A DNA stretch of 64,000 bases from Allium sativum (taxonomy: Eukaryota > Streptophyta > Magnoliopsida > Asparagales > Amaryllidaceae): positions 884,887,199 through 884,951,198 of the forward strand of contig CM060912.1 in NCBI GenBank assembly GCA_030737875.1, given 5' to 3'. The translations under genes and the position numbers were made by a program. Under the pieces are notes generated by a model, which saw nothing but the letters and a program-made list of their open reading frames with translations, was not told where the DNA came from and did no database searches. The first letter of the stretch is position 1. Each line of letters begins with the position of its first letter. Shown one piece after another: positions 24,345 to 37,274 of the stretch.

Positions 24345-27300
24345 CTACCACCTTTTAAACCCTAAACTAAGTGCTACCTTCTCCGGCCTCCTCTAGTGGA
24401 CTCCACCTTGCCACATCAGCCCCCCTATCACCATCCATAGCCTTTCGCCACCCTGAACATTCCATGCCGTAAACTCCCATGCCTCCTCCAATCCCTTACA
24501 CCACTAGAAATATAAGTTTCCTACTTTAAAACCAAAGTTAATGTGCATACAAGTGTATTGTGTGTTAACTAGCAAGTTCAAGTGAAAAATAAACGATATT
24601 TATTTCGTTGCAAGTTCGTTAAGTGCTCAAGGTGAGTACACCTCACTCGAATTGTTTAAGTTACTTAGTTTAATCATAATTAAGTTGTTAAGTGCTTAGT
24701 TAGTATGTGATTAAGTTAATGTGGACTTATGATATAATCTGAAAGTGTAACCAAGTTAATAAGCAAGTTAAAACATTGTTAATATGCTTATGATAGCTAT
24801 TGTGAGGGCCCTTAACTTTAATTAGTTAACTAGACAGTTAAAAATAATTTACATGGTAGTTAAATTATGAAATGTTTGGACGATAAGTGATTGAGTTGAT
24901 GATGAATCATTATATGAATTTGGAAGTGAAATAACTTAATTATCATGTTAAAACATAGATAAAATATTTACGATGATCATTGTAGGCTAAACACCTTTTT
25001 GTATGTCGAACTACATGTTAATATTCACTTATTTTTGTGATTTTGACTATGTTGAAATATAACCTAAAACAAACAAGTTATGATTGATTGTTTGAATTTG
25101 TGGTTGGTTTGAATGAATTGGGTAATTTATTTAGGTACTATTTACTAGATGAAAACCCCAAATGGGTTTTAGGATGAAAGCTAGCCTACATGTCTCTCAA
25201 GTGTGTAGATAAAACACATGGATTGCAATGTAAACCCACACGGGTATTGGGTCGATAATTTTACACATCGTCCAAGTGCGTGGATAATAATCATCGGTAT
25301 TGGATGACAACCCCACACGGGTATTGGGATGATATTTGATTTACTCTAATCCCAAGTGTGTAGTTATATGACAATCCGTTGATTGACAGGCCGCCATAAG
25401 AATCAAGAATATTAAATTTAAAGTTTATATGGGTGTAAGTGCACTCTGGATGCGAATTGGATGATTTAATAGTTGTTTACAACTATTGTATGATGTATGG
25501 AAACCATATAAATTTAATTATTCGGTGTTTGGTATAATTTCATTCCAATCCAGAATAAACATGAATAATTTAATAATATAATATTTAGTAAAAAAGCAAA
25601 GTTTGAATTTGATGTCCGATTTTGGACGGAGTGTAGATATCAAAATATCGATGGATATTTGTAACTGTAACGAACTATTTTGAATTAACTTTACATACTT
25701 AAGGCATATTGAAGTTTTTAATTCAAAACGAATAGTAACTTTTTAAAGTGAAGTTCGGTTATGGTATATAACAAATGTTTTAGAAGAAGTTTTCTTTCAA
25801 AAGGTTATTATTTATTTTTATAACGACTATTAAGAAGATTTGAACATAAAATAATGACTTTCAAAAAATAATATTATTTTAGTTATTAAAATAATATTAA
25901 AAATGGCTAAACAGTGAAATAATGGATTTTGAAAAGAAGTGACTGAAATAGAATTTCCGAAGATGATTGTATATATTTTATATAATTTATAAAACTGTTT
26001 TGGAAAGTGATTTAACTATTTTAAGTTATAAATGGATTTGGGTTTGAGTAGGACGTTTTGCGTAGCGATAGTTCACGAACGTTAACCCATAACTTCGAAT
26101 TGACGTGCTGAGAGATCCGACCGTCGGATTATCCTAAAACAAAAAAGTTAGGTCTGGAATGAAATGGGTTTTCAAACGAAATAAGAAGTTTTGAAATCCA
26201 ACTATTTAATTTTAATATATGTCAAAATCGATTTTTATAAAGGTCATTATGGATGCAGTTCCATGGCCGATATTGTAAACCAACTGTAAGGGCCTTAATT
26301 AAATTATTAAAAATATGAATAAATTATGTTAAACCATAATAAATGATTTAGAAAGATTTTGGATGAAATATTCCAAATTTGGAAAGATTAATGATATTTT
26401 TATCTAAATGAGCTTGTTAACAATTAAAAGGAAGAATCCATTATATGTATACCATTAAGGAGTTTGCAAGATATAGATACCGTTACTCCCAATACGGCAT
26501 CTGTTGGTTTCAGAATTTGTATTGAATACAAGTCGATACGATTTCTACTCAAAGCCTTGTATTTAATATCAAATAAATTTTTGGTTTGTCGTGAATGGTA
26601 TCTTTAATAATACTGTTCTTGAACCAGGTTGGAAATAAATCTTTAAATTAAGTTTTAATGAAAATTTCCAATTTATTAAATTAAATTGGAGGATAATGGA
26701 AATCGATTTAGTGATAATCGAGATGAACCTCCGTGGCGGAAGACCTTTACTATGTAAGGAATTTAAAAGACTTTACTGTTATTTCATTTATAGTATTAGT
26801 CTGAAACGGAAATTTTTATCAATTATAAATTGGTATGATTTATGTGAAGATTCCATTTTGAATGGAAGATGATTTTGGGTTTAACTTAGGTGATGTTTTA
26901 AATGACATTTGTTCTTTAACCTAGTTAAAGACAGGTTAATTTCCTAAGGTTGAGAAATCATTAAATGATGATTTTTGGAGATTAAAACTAATTGGAGTTT
27001 TAGTGAATCATCAATTAGATTGGAAAACAGGAGGTAATTAAATTTACCGATAACACGATTGGTGTTAGATATGGAGTACTATTAGTTTTTCTCCATGGGA
27101 TGAATAGGTTGGATTGGGATAATAATATGAACAATTACTTCGGTAAGGCTGGATAATCCCGATGAGACTTACTAACCTTAATTTGGTTTAAGTACGAAAA
27201 GATAATATAAAATCTTTTGAAATGATTTGCAAGGAAAGATTTAAATAATAAGTTTAAGTAAGATAATCTTTGATAAGATTAATGGGAACCATTCCAAGTG

Positions 27301-29091
27301 TAAAGAATATTTGAATAAAAGAATATCCTAGATTGGAGTGAGATGTGTGTTATCTTTATATATCTCATGATTTTAAAGATGCACGAGTTATTTAGAAAGA
27401 TAGGGTTTAACCCATTCTGAATAACTGTTACGACAATTAAAAGTTGAAGATTGAAGACAATGGTTAAAGACCGGAGATCGTCACGTCGTTTTGGCTTTTG
27501 CCGATATCCCGATTGGGCCATACACCAAAGACGAGGTGTTAAGTGTTAGTTGTTCTTGGAGATCGAAGGATATGCAAGGACCTCTCTCCATTATTGGAGA
27601 TATGGGATGAGGAATAAGGTGCCTCCAATTTTGTTCAGATCAATAACGGACTTTAAAATAGATTGTATGTGTGAAATTTTATTTTATATCGTATTTATTG
27701 GTCTCTGCTAATGATATATCTGTTTGGTGGCGGAGGATTTATTCTATTAGCTTAACACCCTTCTTTGAGACGTATGAGTTTAGAGGTTATATATTGGTAG
27801 ATACCAATGGTATGGTATGGATTGACAATATGGCATATTAAGATGCATAGATCAAAGCTTTTGAAAAGAATATTTTTGTGGATGATGATCAAAGCATGGC
27901 TTATATAACATAGCTTTGAGTACACCGTTAATTCGCGAGCTTCTCACCCCGGTATGAGTCAAAAAACGGGATGAAGGACACCAATGAGGACATGCGTTCC
28001 TTTCTAGCTAGAAGTGATGCCATGGTATGGAGCCCAGACATTTTACTTATGTGGATGTTGGAATCAACAGCCCTCTAGTATGGCCACACAAGGCTAGAAT
28101 GGTCGACCTACTGACTAAGAGGTCCAATAGGACCGGGAAACGTATTGTTGAGGCACTGACTAATCAAAAACCTAGAGCTGACCAACCCTGCCGCTCCAAA
28201 GGGATATGTTCCATAGGACATTCTGCTAGAGATGTTCCAAAGTTCAGATGAGGAAGATCCCTTGTCTCGGCTCATGATGGAAACCCAATTTCCAATATGA
28301 ACCCTTCATTTTCAGTTGTAAACGTATGTGGCGACACAATAAGATAGGGTATTATGCCGTCTAAGATTGATAAATTTATTTCTAAGATAGTTTTCTGCAC
28401 TATGCACTTAAAATAATAAAAGAGAAATTTCGCTCATCAAGCATGTTTAGCTATTATATGGTAAAAACCTATCCTCCAGCTTGCGCCTGCATTGTGTGAT
28501 GAGACCTAAATTTATAATAGCTTCATTTTTCGAAAAGCATTTCGAGTTTCATTTTTAGTGGTATTTTTATGGAGGAAACCCATTTCATGTCATATAGCGT
28601 GGTCCCGTGATTTGTTAACTTTAAAATAAAGTTTTTAAAATAACTGTTCTTAATTCTTACACCATTCCCATGACTGGCTCAGAGTTCATTTTTTTTCACC
28701 TAAATTTTGGATGCCTATATTTTCCACAGGGGAAGCCAATAATTTTGGTTTGGCGTATCTTTTCTTTTCACTAGATCCTGGATTATGGCTGGAGTTGTAC
28801 TATGAATTACTTTGTATAGTCTTCCGCCGTGTTAGTTTATGTTTTCCGCTGGGCATTGTATTCATGTATTATATTTCCGTTGCTATGTAATTTATTCTTT
28901 GATATTTATTTTCTACTATGTATCTTTTATTTCTGCACTCCTATATTCTTGTACTCTTATGTTAAGTTGTTGTAATAGCAATGAAACATTCTATTATTTT
29001 GTGTTCTGATGCGTCGTGTTCTCATAACAATCCGCTTTTCTTGTTGTTTCGAGTCGATCTAGCGATAGGTTCGGGACGGCGGGTCATTACA
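24345..29091 (+). repeat. G LTR copy 3, right segment and end of the array
   Basis: The sequence resumes after the CAAAG duplication and ends CATTACA at 29091. No primer site follows, so this is the outer 3' end. Joined to 13545-14361, the LTR is about 5.56 kb. It holds the leader, a GGTGAGT donor at 24631, and three hairpin-type modules at 25150-25370. A 74-codon frame at 28027 aligns with 10573 of copy 2 but diverges mainly at protein-changing positions. Confidence 0.87.
24629..24650 (+). promoter_or_regulatory. Splice donor embedded in a small hairpin (G LTR)
   Basis: AAG/GTGAGTACACCTCAC matches the donor consensus. GTGAG and CTCAC can pair across a 5-base loop. A weak acceptor, TTGTAG, lies before both acidic-frame ATGs. 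Confidence 0.5.
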
Positions 29092-29966
29092 GTACTATAA
29101 TTTATAGTTATAAACATGTTTTTTACATAAACGACAAATAAGTATAGAAACTATAATATAACTGAAAAACATAGAAACAAGGAAGAAGACTTAGAGAATA
29201 TATTGCAGTACTTAAATAAATTAAAACCGTAAGAACAAGACTAAAAATCTTTAGAAAATAACTTGTAAAAATATACTTATAGAAAATGCTAACTTATAGA
29301 ACACTGACAAAAATCGTAAGAAAAGTATAAAGAAAAACTACATAAAACTCTATAACTATTAGAAACCATATATTCCTAAATTATCAAAAATCAAAAATAA
29401 CTACAAATCTCTCGTGGTCCAATCGTTGCTCCGTGGCCCCTGTAGATCCCGCTGTCAAAAAAGGTGTATATATATATAAATCTATTCCCCTAATAAAATT
29501 TTAATTTAGATCCGTCTCAAGTGAGAACCTAGAAGAAAGAGAATGTGTTTAGAATAATGAGGTTTGTCTAGGGGTCTATTTATAGGTTAGGGATCCCAGG
29601 TCGTTGGATTTCTAGATTTAATCTAGGCTAGCCACATCATGCGACCAATAAGAACATGCCAGGTCATTGGATTTCAGTCTGGGCATGACTTGCGCCCAAA
29701 TGCTTTGGTTGGTCGACCTACCCCAACCTGGGACGACTTACGCTGGGTGATTTTTTCCTCTTCTTTTTTTCTTGTTCTCTTTGATTTTCATTTTACCATA
29801 ACTTCTTTGTTTTAAGCCTGTTTCTCGCAAACCAAATACGTATGACTAGAAAATTGCAACGGACCAACGATGCAAATTCCGTAGCCAAAATAATTTTTTA
29901 CAATTTTTTATTTTATTAATTAATTTGTTAATTAATTGCTATATCTTGAAAATTTGAGTTGTTACA
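29092..29966 (-). repeat. LTR fragment E, cut by the G array
   Basis: On the minus strand it begins TGTAACAACTCAAATTTTC at 29966. It shows the LTR hallmarks of this window: an AGTTATGG-type block, GC-rich palindrome patches with GGTCGACC (29650-29750), and a TATA-like CCTATAAATAG near 29580. Its other end stops abruptly at 29092, where G copy 3 begins, so G inserted into it. The purine-rich GGAATGAAGG next to 29966 could be its polypurine tract, but no gag-pol follows. Confidence 0.6.
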
Positions 29967-32308
29967 CCTTCATTCCATAGTAGACCATGTAACCCATCCC
30001 AATAAATAAATATAATTATTAATGTAAAAGATAATAAACAACCACTGCCTATAGGATAGAAAATGTCCTAACCTATGGGGCCCCTCTATTACTATCTAGC
30101 TAACATTGTGTAGTAATCTTCTAACTATTTAATACTTCCCTTTAAGGCAGGTGGAACCTTTAGTTTTTAAGACCTAATCCCAAGGTGGGATTTAAACCAA
30201 TCACTTAATAAAAGTAGACCATTTTAGAGATACCACTACCTAACTAATTTCCGATCATTTAATATATTGTGTGGAATAAGGTGGCCAAAAAAATCACATA
30301 GTACCTTAGGGCTGATCAACTACCACTTTATACATGTACCCCTTAAGGAAAATCTATATGGAAAGAGGCGGGCCTTCAGTGATCACTAATACTCCAACGC
30401 TGATCCCATAACAACTTAATATCTAAATTCCTAAAGCAGGCTCTTTTATCATAACATGAACCATAATACTAGACGTCTCATATTAGTCTAACTTTTCATA
30501 ATAATTGTCAGTCAGATTAGTTAGGCAGATTTACCTTACAGAAGTAATACTAACCTCATGTCCTCATGTTACTTGTCATAGGAAATTATTTTTATAATTT
30601 AGTCATGTCAACTCATTAAAGTAAAATTAAGGTTTATTAAGGAATTCCCATAATTTTCCTTAACAACAATAAATAGAATAATAACAATATTTTCAGATTT
30701 AATTTTCTAGAATTAGATTTCTAAAATGGATTTTCCAATATGATTAACGTAACTTAATTTAACACAAAATGAAAGAGTTACATCATTTGAAATTTGAAGG
30801 AATGAATTATTTCTTTTTATTTTTGACACACAATATAAATTACGGAGAATAAATTTGTAATTTTTATATCTCTTCCTTTTTGTTTATAAATATTCTTAGT
30901 TAAATCAAATGCGTCTTTTTAGAATGAAAAGTGGAAAATCAAACCAATTTATGAAAATTAGATGGATACTCTTTCCATAATTTAAATAACGAGAACTATA
31001 CTTCTAACAAAAATTAACCCAAAAATCAATTAGTCATGCAATAAATCAATTAATTAATCGATTAACTCTTAATCAATAAATTAATCTATCTGTTAATCAA
31101 TCATTCAATCTCCAAATGAGAGAAATAAACAAATAAAATAAAATACCTAAAATATGGATAATACACATTTGTGATACATTACATACGCTAATTAACAATG
31201 TGTGTATACACACACATATGTGCTATTCATTATGAATGAATTATTCATTCTTATCTAGCGTAATGCTAATTCTCTATTCAAAGGCATTACAAGTCAATTT
31301 CCCACACAATTCACAAAACATTTCCAAAATAAAAGTAAAGGATTTACCCACATTCAAGGTGACATATAAATAAATAATAATAATGGACACGTAAAATTAA
31401 TTTCTGTTATTGCACAAATCAAATGAAATTCATATCATCTATATTTTATTTTACTTCTCATTTAATTGAAAATCCATAGAAAAATATAGTGGAATAAGAG
31501 ATTTGGAATACAGATAATTTTTTTATCCTAAACTCTTATCCCATTTAAGAACCAGAAAAAAATAAACAAAACAAATAAAAGAGAGGAAGCAAAATGGGAT
31601 AGGAGGCTGAATGAAATTATTTCATTAACAAATTCCATAGGATCTATGTAAGCAACATTTATTTTATCCACTAAATTGACATTACGGTATAAAAGAGGAA
31701 CTTCGAGATAGTTTTGAGTATAATATTTTTGTCAGCCCTCAAACTCCAAGGCATAACCAAATCCATGGAAATTTGCTATTCAAACACAAAAGAAGAAATG
31801 TTTAATATTTCACTCATAGAACAGTGACAAATCTTGTTTCATTATCTCTTGGATTTTTTTGTTCCACGATCTCCACCACAATTTTATTCCTCTCGTATAT
31901 AAAAGGAAATACATATATGTCTTTCAGATCCACAAAATTATAAAATAAGAGAAGGACAGGTTGGAGGAAGAAGAAATCTAACATGAATTCCTATAGATTT
32001 TTCCGATGTTTAGAGGAAAAAAACAATATGGAGTTGCAACATTTTGTCCTATAAATTGTGAATAAAAGTGAGTGGTATAATGTCTTATTTATAAATTCTC
32101 AAAAGGACAAGATCCATCATATTGAAAAATGCATTAATTAAATAAATTTATTTTTGTCACATTGATTTGTTTATTTCTCCAAGTCAAGTTCTCATATTAA
32201 TTGTTTATTTATTAACATTATTTAACCCCTAAACCAAATATAGAATTAATTTAAAGTTTGAAATTCAAACTCTATGATTCATTTAATTTTGAGTTCAAAA
32301 CAAAATGA
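29967..32308. other. Unassigned AT-rich DNA
   Basis: I see no coding frame, RNA gene or recognisable transposon end. Short AT-rich repetitive stretches occur around 31030-31110 (ATTAATCGATTAA type). A small inverted repeat lies at 31190-31220 (TGTGTGTATACACACA). The region could be old LTR or internal DNA of element E, or ordinary intergenic sequence. Confidence 0.4.
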
Positions 32309-33349
32309 TTGAAAACTAAAAAACACAATAGCAGTGTAGCTTCTATGTTTGAGCTTTGTTTTCGGCATATATATGGAAAGGGATTGGAACTTCACCATAA
32401 ATGCAATAGAACAACTTCTGTAGCCAAACCAACATTGATTTTGTTTTCTAGGCTTGTGCCTATCCTCAATCATGTTATCTCCTTGTCTCATGATGACTTT
32501 GTTAAAGGTCACCTAATCACAGACAATGTCTTTTTAGCCCAAGAGCTTATCTCATAGATCGATCAAAACATCTATGGTTCCAATGTGGTGATTAAGCTTG
32601 ATATGACTAAAACTTATGGCTGCATGTCTTGGTTCTTCATCATTAGGGTTCTCCATTCTTTTAGCTTCCCCGAGCCGTTAATCAATTTTATTTAGAGACT
32701 CATTTCAAAATGTTGGTTTTCGTTTCTTATCAATGGTGTGGCTAAAGGTTTTTTCCCTTCAGGGAGAGGACTTCATCAAGGTAGACCCTTATCCCCTACA
32801 CTTTTTTTCATTATTGCTAAAGCTCTTCTCTGAGGGGTGCATTCATTAACTATTTAAAGAAAAATTTATCGCTTTGGTATTCTAAGCAGACGCCCGGTGT
32901 TCTCTTTTTCATTTGCAGACGATATCATTATTTTCATGAACGGGGACCGATGATCCATTCGTCGAATCCTATCTTTCCTTCACCTTTACAAACGGTGTTC
33001 GGGGTAGTTAATCAATGCTTCGAAGAGCTGCTTCATTCCTACTAAGGCTATGGCCCATTGAAGGGTCTCGTGGATCGAGACCTCAAATTTTTTGGTAGAT
33101 TCCCTCCCTCTTACTTCTCTCGGCATCGTTCTTTACCGAGGTCGCAAACTAAATGATGTTTTCAAGCCCCTAATAGATAAAGCTTGGTTGAAGATCTTTA
33201 GGTGGAACACGTGTCTTATCTCCCAGGCTGGGAGGCTAGTGCTCATCAAGTTAGTGCTGGACTCTCCTGGCTCTTATGTATTTTCGTCCATAATGCCCAC
33301 TTCTTTTTCACTCTTATCGTTCCTTGGCTTCGTCTTTCTTGCGGGGTAA
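32309..33349 (+). pseudogene. LINE reverse transcriptase fragment
   Basis: An 83-codon frame (32309-32557) carries the early RT block with S-R-L-V-P-I-L-N and D-N-V-F-L-A-Q-E-L-I. After a stop the same domain continues with V-V-I-K-L-D-M (catalytic Asp), G-R-G-L-H-Q-G-R-P-L-S-P and S-F-A-D-D-I-I-I-F (catalytic Asp pair, near 32916-32940). The thumb frame at 33092-33349 carries L-G-I-V-L-Y-R-G-R-K and A-G-R-L-V-L-I-K. The intact family enzyme copies element RNA at a nicked target. Stops and frameshifts make this copy dead. Confidence 0.87.
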
Positions 33350-34790
33350 GAAAGATGATGCTAAAAGTCAATTAGGTTTCCTAGGAGACTATTTATCGCC
33401 CTAGGCGAGAGGTTGTCTAGGTTTATGGATTTAGATGTCTGCAAGGCATACTCTTGTAAGCTATGGGTACGATTTCGGGAAAACGACTCTGTTTGAGCAT
33501 CGTTTCTTTATGCTAAGTACCGATGCTTATTACCTTCGGACTTTTTCAGGATTCCGTCTTAGCTAGTGAGACGTGGAAAAGGATGACAGTTGATTAAGTC
33601 TTTCTCAAACGCCTACGATCGGGGCATTCTCTGGAACATAGGCCCTTTCAATCTCAAGGTTGTTTGGAGTTCTGCCAGAATTCCAATAACTAGAATCCCG
33701 ACTTTTTCCTTCATTTGGGACAACTGCATTCCTCCAAAGATATCCATAGTTATCTGAAGATCATTCATGATGATCTCCCTCTGGATGCTAATATTTTGAG
33801 GATAAGCATCCCTCTCGTGTTTTATTGTTGGTGTTGCCAAGCCAATTCCTAGGAGTTGTTAGCACACTTATTTTCGAACAGAGAGTGTGCTAATGAGGTT
33901 TTGTCCTTCTTTGGGAACTTGATCTATTTGAGAGTGGTGCATCCTTCTTTGATGGACCTACTTCGTGCCTAGTGGGTTATGGGTCTTAGAAAGTATCTAA
34001 TGTCGATTATTTTTAGGCCAATTCCTTGTCTCATCTAGTGGAATCTCTGGTGTTTTCGAAACAAGGTGGTATTTGAGGATTCGCCTATGCTTTCATCTAC
34101 CAACAACTAAAAGGTTACAAATGATGTCTAATTTTCTTTTAGAGGAAGGCCCTTCATGGCAAACCTCAGACCTTGTCTTGTGTTTTCTCAATTTCTAGGG
34201 ACTCTCATCCGAAAGAGAGGGTGGATTGATTGTGTTTCTTGTCTGTAGCGTTTTTGTATTTGTGTGTTTGTGTGTGTGAGAGAGGGGTCTTCTCTTTTTT
34301 TTAAGGTTCTGCTTTGGAAGTTGTTGCTCATGGTCGTTCTTATGTTGCAAGCGATCGGTATGGATTTATAGGTTTGACTTGCTCCTTGCTGCAACTTGTG
34401 ACATTAGGAGGAATGGCTGAATGGTTTTGGTGGATCTGGTAGCGGCTTGTAGCAGAGTTCCTAGGACAGATTAGCTGGTTTTGCCTGCGGAGGGAGCATT
34501 GTTGGGCAACCATTTAGGCTGATCTAGCTCCGCTCTACACTTGGGATGATTGTTTTGGGTTTGATTTGGCATTTGTGTTCTTAAGAATTTTCCTCTTTGC
34601 TTATTATTGTTTAGACCTTGTTGCCGTTTGAGCGACTTTTGTCCCATGCACGATTTTGTTTCACGGTCAGAGTTGCAGTTATCACTACTGTACTGTTTTT
34701 GTGAACCATCAGAGTAAGACTATATTTCTCCATCTGATGTTTATATATTTGTGTTTTTGTAAAAGAAAAAATGTAATGAAATTTCGTGCT
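32309..34790 (+). mobile_element. 5'-truncated L1-like LINE remnant
   Basis: The sequence contains consecutive decayed pieces of a plant non-LTR retrotransposon ORF2: RT palm, thumb, a W-x-x-I-C-x-P...G-C-L-G-L segment near 33370-33430, a zf-RVT-like part (P-P-K-I-S near 33730, C-C near 33830) and W-C-F-R-N-K-V-V-F-E near 34045. The 3' end has TGTAATGAAATTTCGTGCTTCTC near 34775, typical of these elements. No ORF1 or endonuclease is present, which fits 5' truncation during target-primed reverse transcription. The exact 5' junction and target duplication were not resolved. Confidence 0.85.
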
Positions 34791-35095
34791 TCTCAACATC
34801 AAGAGAAAATGACAAATATGGAACTATTCCTTATTAGAAACAAACAAAGAGATAAGATGTAGCAATGTTTGTTTATAGGTCAAATATGTCTAAAGTACAA
34901 TGAATATATAGAATCCAGGAGGAGAGAAATTATGAGATGCATATGTGAAGATGTGTTGCAATTGTATTTATATTTCTAAAACCATTCTATTTTTGATGTA
35001 TTTGATGATGCACTAATTTGAACTTAATACTTTAATCCTAGTGGTACAAATAAATAAAATAAAATTACTTGATATTAAATGAAAATGTGTAACAA

Positions 35096-35215
35096 CACTA
35101 AAAGAACGCCATTAATTAACGATGGCATCTTGTCGGTGGCGGTCATCGTAAGTCGTCACTAACAATAGCTAAAATTTGTTGCTATATAACCTGACAGTAA
35201 CAAAATAGCGTCATG
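35096..35215 (+). repeat. Possible CACTA (EnSpm) transposon terminus
   Basis: The sequence begins CACTAAAAGAACGCC. Subterminal GC-rich motifs follow (GGCATCTTGTCGGTGGCGGTC, GTCGTCACTA), with a small inverted repeat GCCATTAATTAACGATGGC. This resembles CACTA ends (CACTACAAGAAA... with GACGGC-type repeats). No second terminus or transposase was found in the window. Confidence 0.35.
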
Positions 35216-36703
35216 TCTAGCAATGACTTGAAACCAAACGAGTTATTTAACATAAGTAAATCGAATATGGAATTTAATATGGAATTTAATTGATTTCGAA
35301 ACTAATGGAAAATTTTAAGTGAATGTAAATGAAAATATAAATTTATTATCGAAGATTGGAAGATTTTTGAAATCGAATAAATATTAACTCGATTTAATTA
35401 ACACATAAAATAGTGTTTTTGTAAGTAGTCTCGGAATTCGACGAAATCGGTTTCATCAAGTCCGAATTTTTGTAATATAGCAGAGTTTCAAATTTCATAT
35501 CATTTGGAATTGTTTTGTGGCGTTGCGAACTTAGAACGTCGACGAGAATATAAACGAATATAAAATTAAAATATCTAAAAATATCTCTTCCTAAATATCT
35601 AGAACTGTTTGCCTATAAATAAGGATTTACTAACTTCCTTAAGACCTAAAGTCATCGTTTCAAACCGTCTATAGAAAATTAGGCCGCTTCCTTCATTTAT
35701 TCTTCGCTAAATTAAATAAAATTCAGTTTTGACGATATCGGATGGCATTAGATCCATCGAATTCGTTGGTTAGAGAGCTTCAACTTCATTGTCTTTGATT
35801 TGGGTATAGTGCATTTTACTGGAGCTTAATTCTGGATATGGCGAGCTAGGTCTTAGTTACGAGTGAGATACACGTGGCCGGTGGTTTATTCGAGGGTGTA
35901 GGTGGAATCGATGGAGCAATGGCGGGAGTTGGATACATAGAGGTTCAGACCCTGTAGTGTGAGCTACAAGGGAGGAGGCAAGTCGAAAATTGATGCAGGG
36001 CATCGTACGTGGTGGGAAGGTGCAGATTAGGGATAGGAGTTCATTGGTGTGACCGCTTTTCGATTTCATGGAGCGAATCAAAATGTTAATGGGAATGGTG
36101 CACATGGTTATACGGGTTGTGTACAATGAGTAGGCACCTTGTTTTTTTATTGGGGAAGAAGAGGACCAGCACATGAATAGGAGATGGTGTGGAGTTTATT
36201 TATTTAAATAGTTTACTTAATTAAGTTTTAATCTCATTTTAACTCGTAAAGCACGTATCTAGCTCAGATGATATCAGATTGACGAACAGTCGACTGTGTT
36301 AGATCCGTATAGAACAATACTACTCATACGTTATGGATTGGGACCATTTTGGAAAGATTGGAATTTTATCTAATTTCAAACGCTAGTTTGAAATTAGACA
36401 AAATAGCGTGGAATCAACGATTGGAACAGATGGTGAGTTTAACTCATGTTATCGCTATACTATTGTACTATATAATAGTACTGACTGTTATTTACATATT
36501 TATTTGTGCGGTCGATTGATTGGACGATTTATTTCTTTACTGGTGGTCGTGGATATATTAATTCCCATCGATAAACGGATGACTCTTTGACACTACCTGC
36601 GTTAGCAGAAGATTCATCTTATATGAATTAGCTAGTATTTAACATTATTACATATATATGTGCTGATATATGATCTGTGATGCAGGGTATTGAACTGTAT
36701 TAC

Positions 36704-36749
<46 letters not shown>
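36704..36749 (+). repeat. (AT)n(TG)n microsatellite
   Basis: An AT run passes into a TG run. Both sides carry TGATATATGATCTGTGATG, a direct duplication bracketing the microsatellite. Confidence 0.95.
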
Positions 36750-36750
<1 letters not shown>

Positions 36751-37118
36751 GATATATGATCTGTGATGTAAGGGGCAGGTTGGAGGAATCCAACAGATTC
36801 ATCAATACGATTGTTACTGTATTTATATTCATATGTTGCATTATGAATTGATTGTGCGTTAAATCTAAGTGTGCACCCCGTTGAGTATATAACGTTGTTA
36901 TATGTGAAATTGTCGTGATGGGAATATATTACTTTATATAATATGTTGAGCTTGTCTATTTCACACAATTTGGTGTGTTTGGCATAACTGGACTGAATTG
37001 GGAAATTATATGAATTGGAATGGAAATTGGGAAATTGGAATTAAATTGTCATGAAATATAAAACATGCTTTAAATCCCTTTTATTTATTTATTTTAAAAC
37101 TTACTTCAAATTTATCCT

Positions 37119-37121
<3 letters not shown>

Positions 37122-37162
<41 letters not shown>

Positions 37163-37219
37163 GAACACACACATTTTATCCTAAATTCTTTTATTTAAAA
37201 CCTATTTTTAAGTCATTTT

Positions 37220-37270
<51 letters not shown>
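37122..37270 (+). repeat. Two (AT)n microsatellites in a duplicated block
   Basis: AT runs at 37122-37160 and 37223-37270 each follow a similar CTTTTATTTA...AAAC...TTTA...ACT lead-in. A segment of about 100 bp, including the start of the AT run, was therefore duplicated. Confidence 0.93.

Positions 37271-37274
<4 letters not shown>

Larger units (their letters stand above)
49..29091 (+). mobile_element. Tandem array of non-autonomous giant-LTR retrotransposon G (LTR-int-LTR-int-LTR)
   Basis: Three copies of one long repeat (49-4500, 6357-11643, and 13545-14361 joined to 24345-29091) alternate with two copies of a 1.86-1.9 kb internal domain (4501-6356, 11644-13544). Each internal domain begins with a site complementary to initiator tRNA-Met (TGGTATCA...) two bases after an LTR ending ...CA. 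Each ends in a purine tract just before an LTR beginning TGTGACGATCC or TGCGACAACCC. This is LTR-retrotransposon architecture. No gag zinc knuckle, protease, RT, RNase H or integrase motif is present in either internal domain, so the element must have been mobilised in trans. LTRs above 5 kb with such short internals resemble LARD-type derivatives. Sharing the middle LTR suggests unequal recombination between elements. The array is cut by element A. Confidence 0.88.

Noticed and set aside
30060..30450. Possible conserved non-repeat block as a gene exon
   Set aside because: There is no open frame of useful length and no splice-site pattern; left as unassigned.
33613..33840. Minus-strand 75-codon frame
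   Set aside because: It is the antisense shadow of the decayed LINE C-terminal region.
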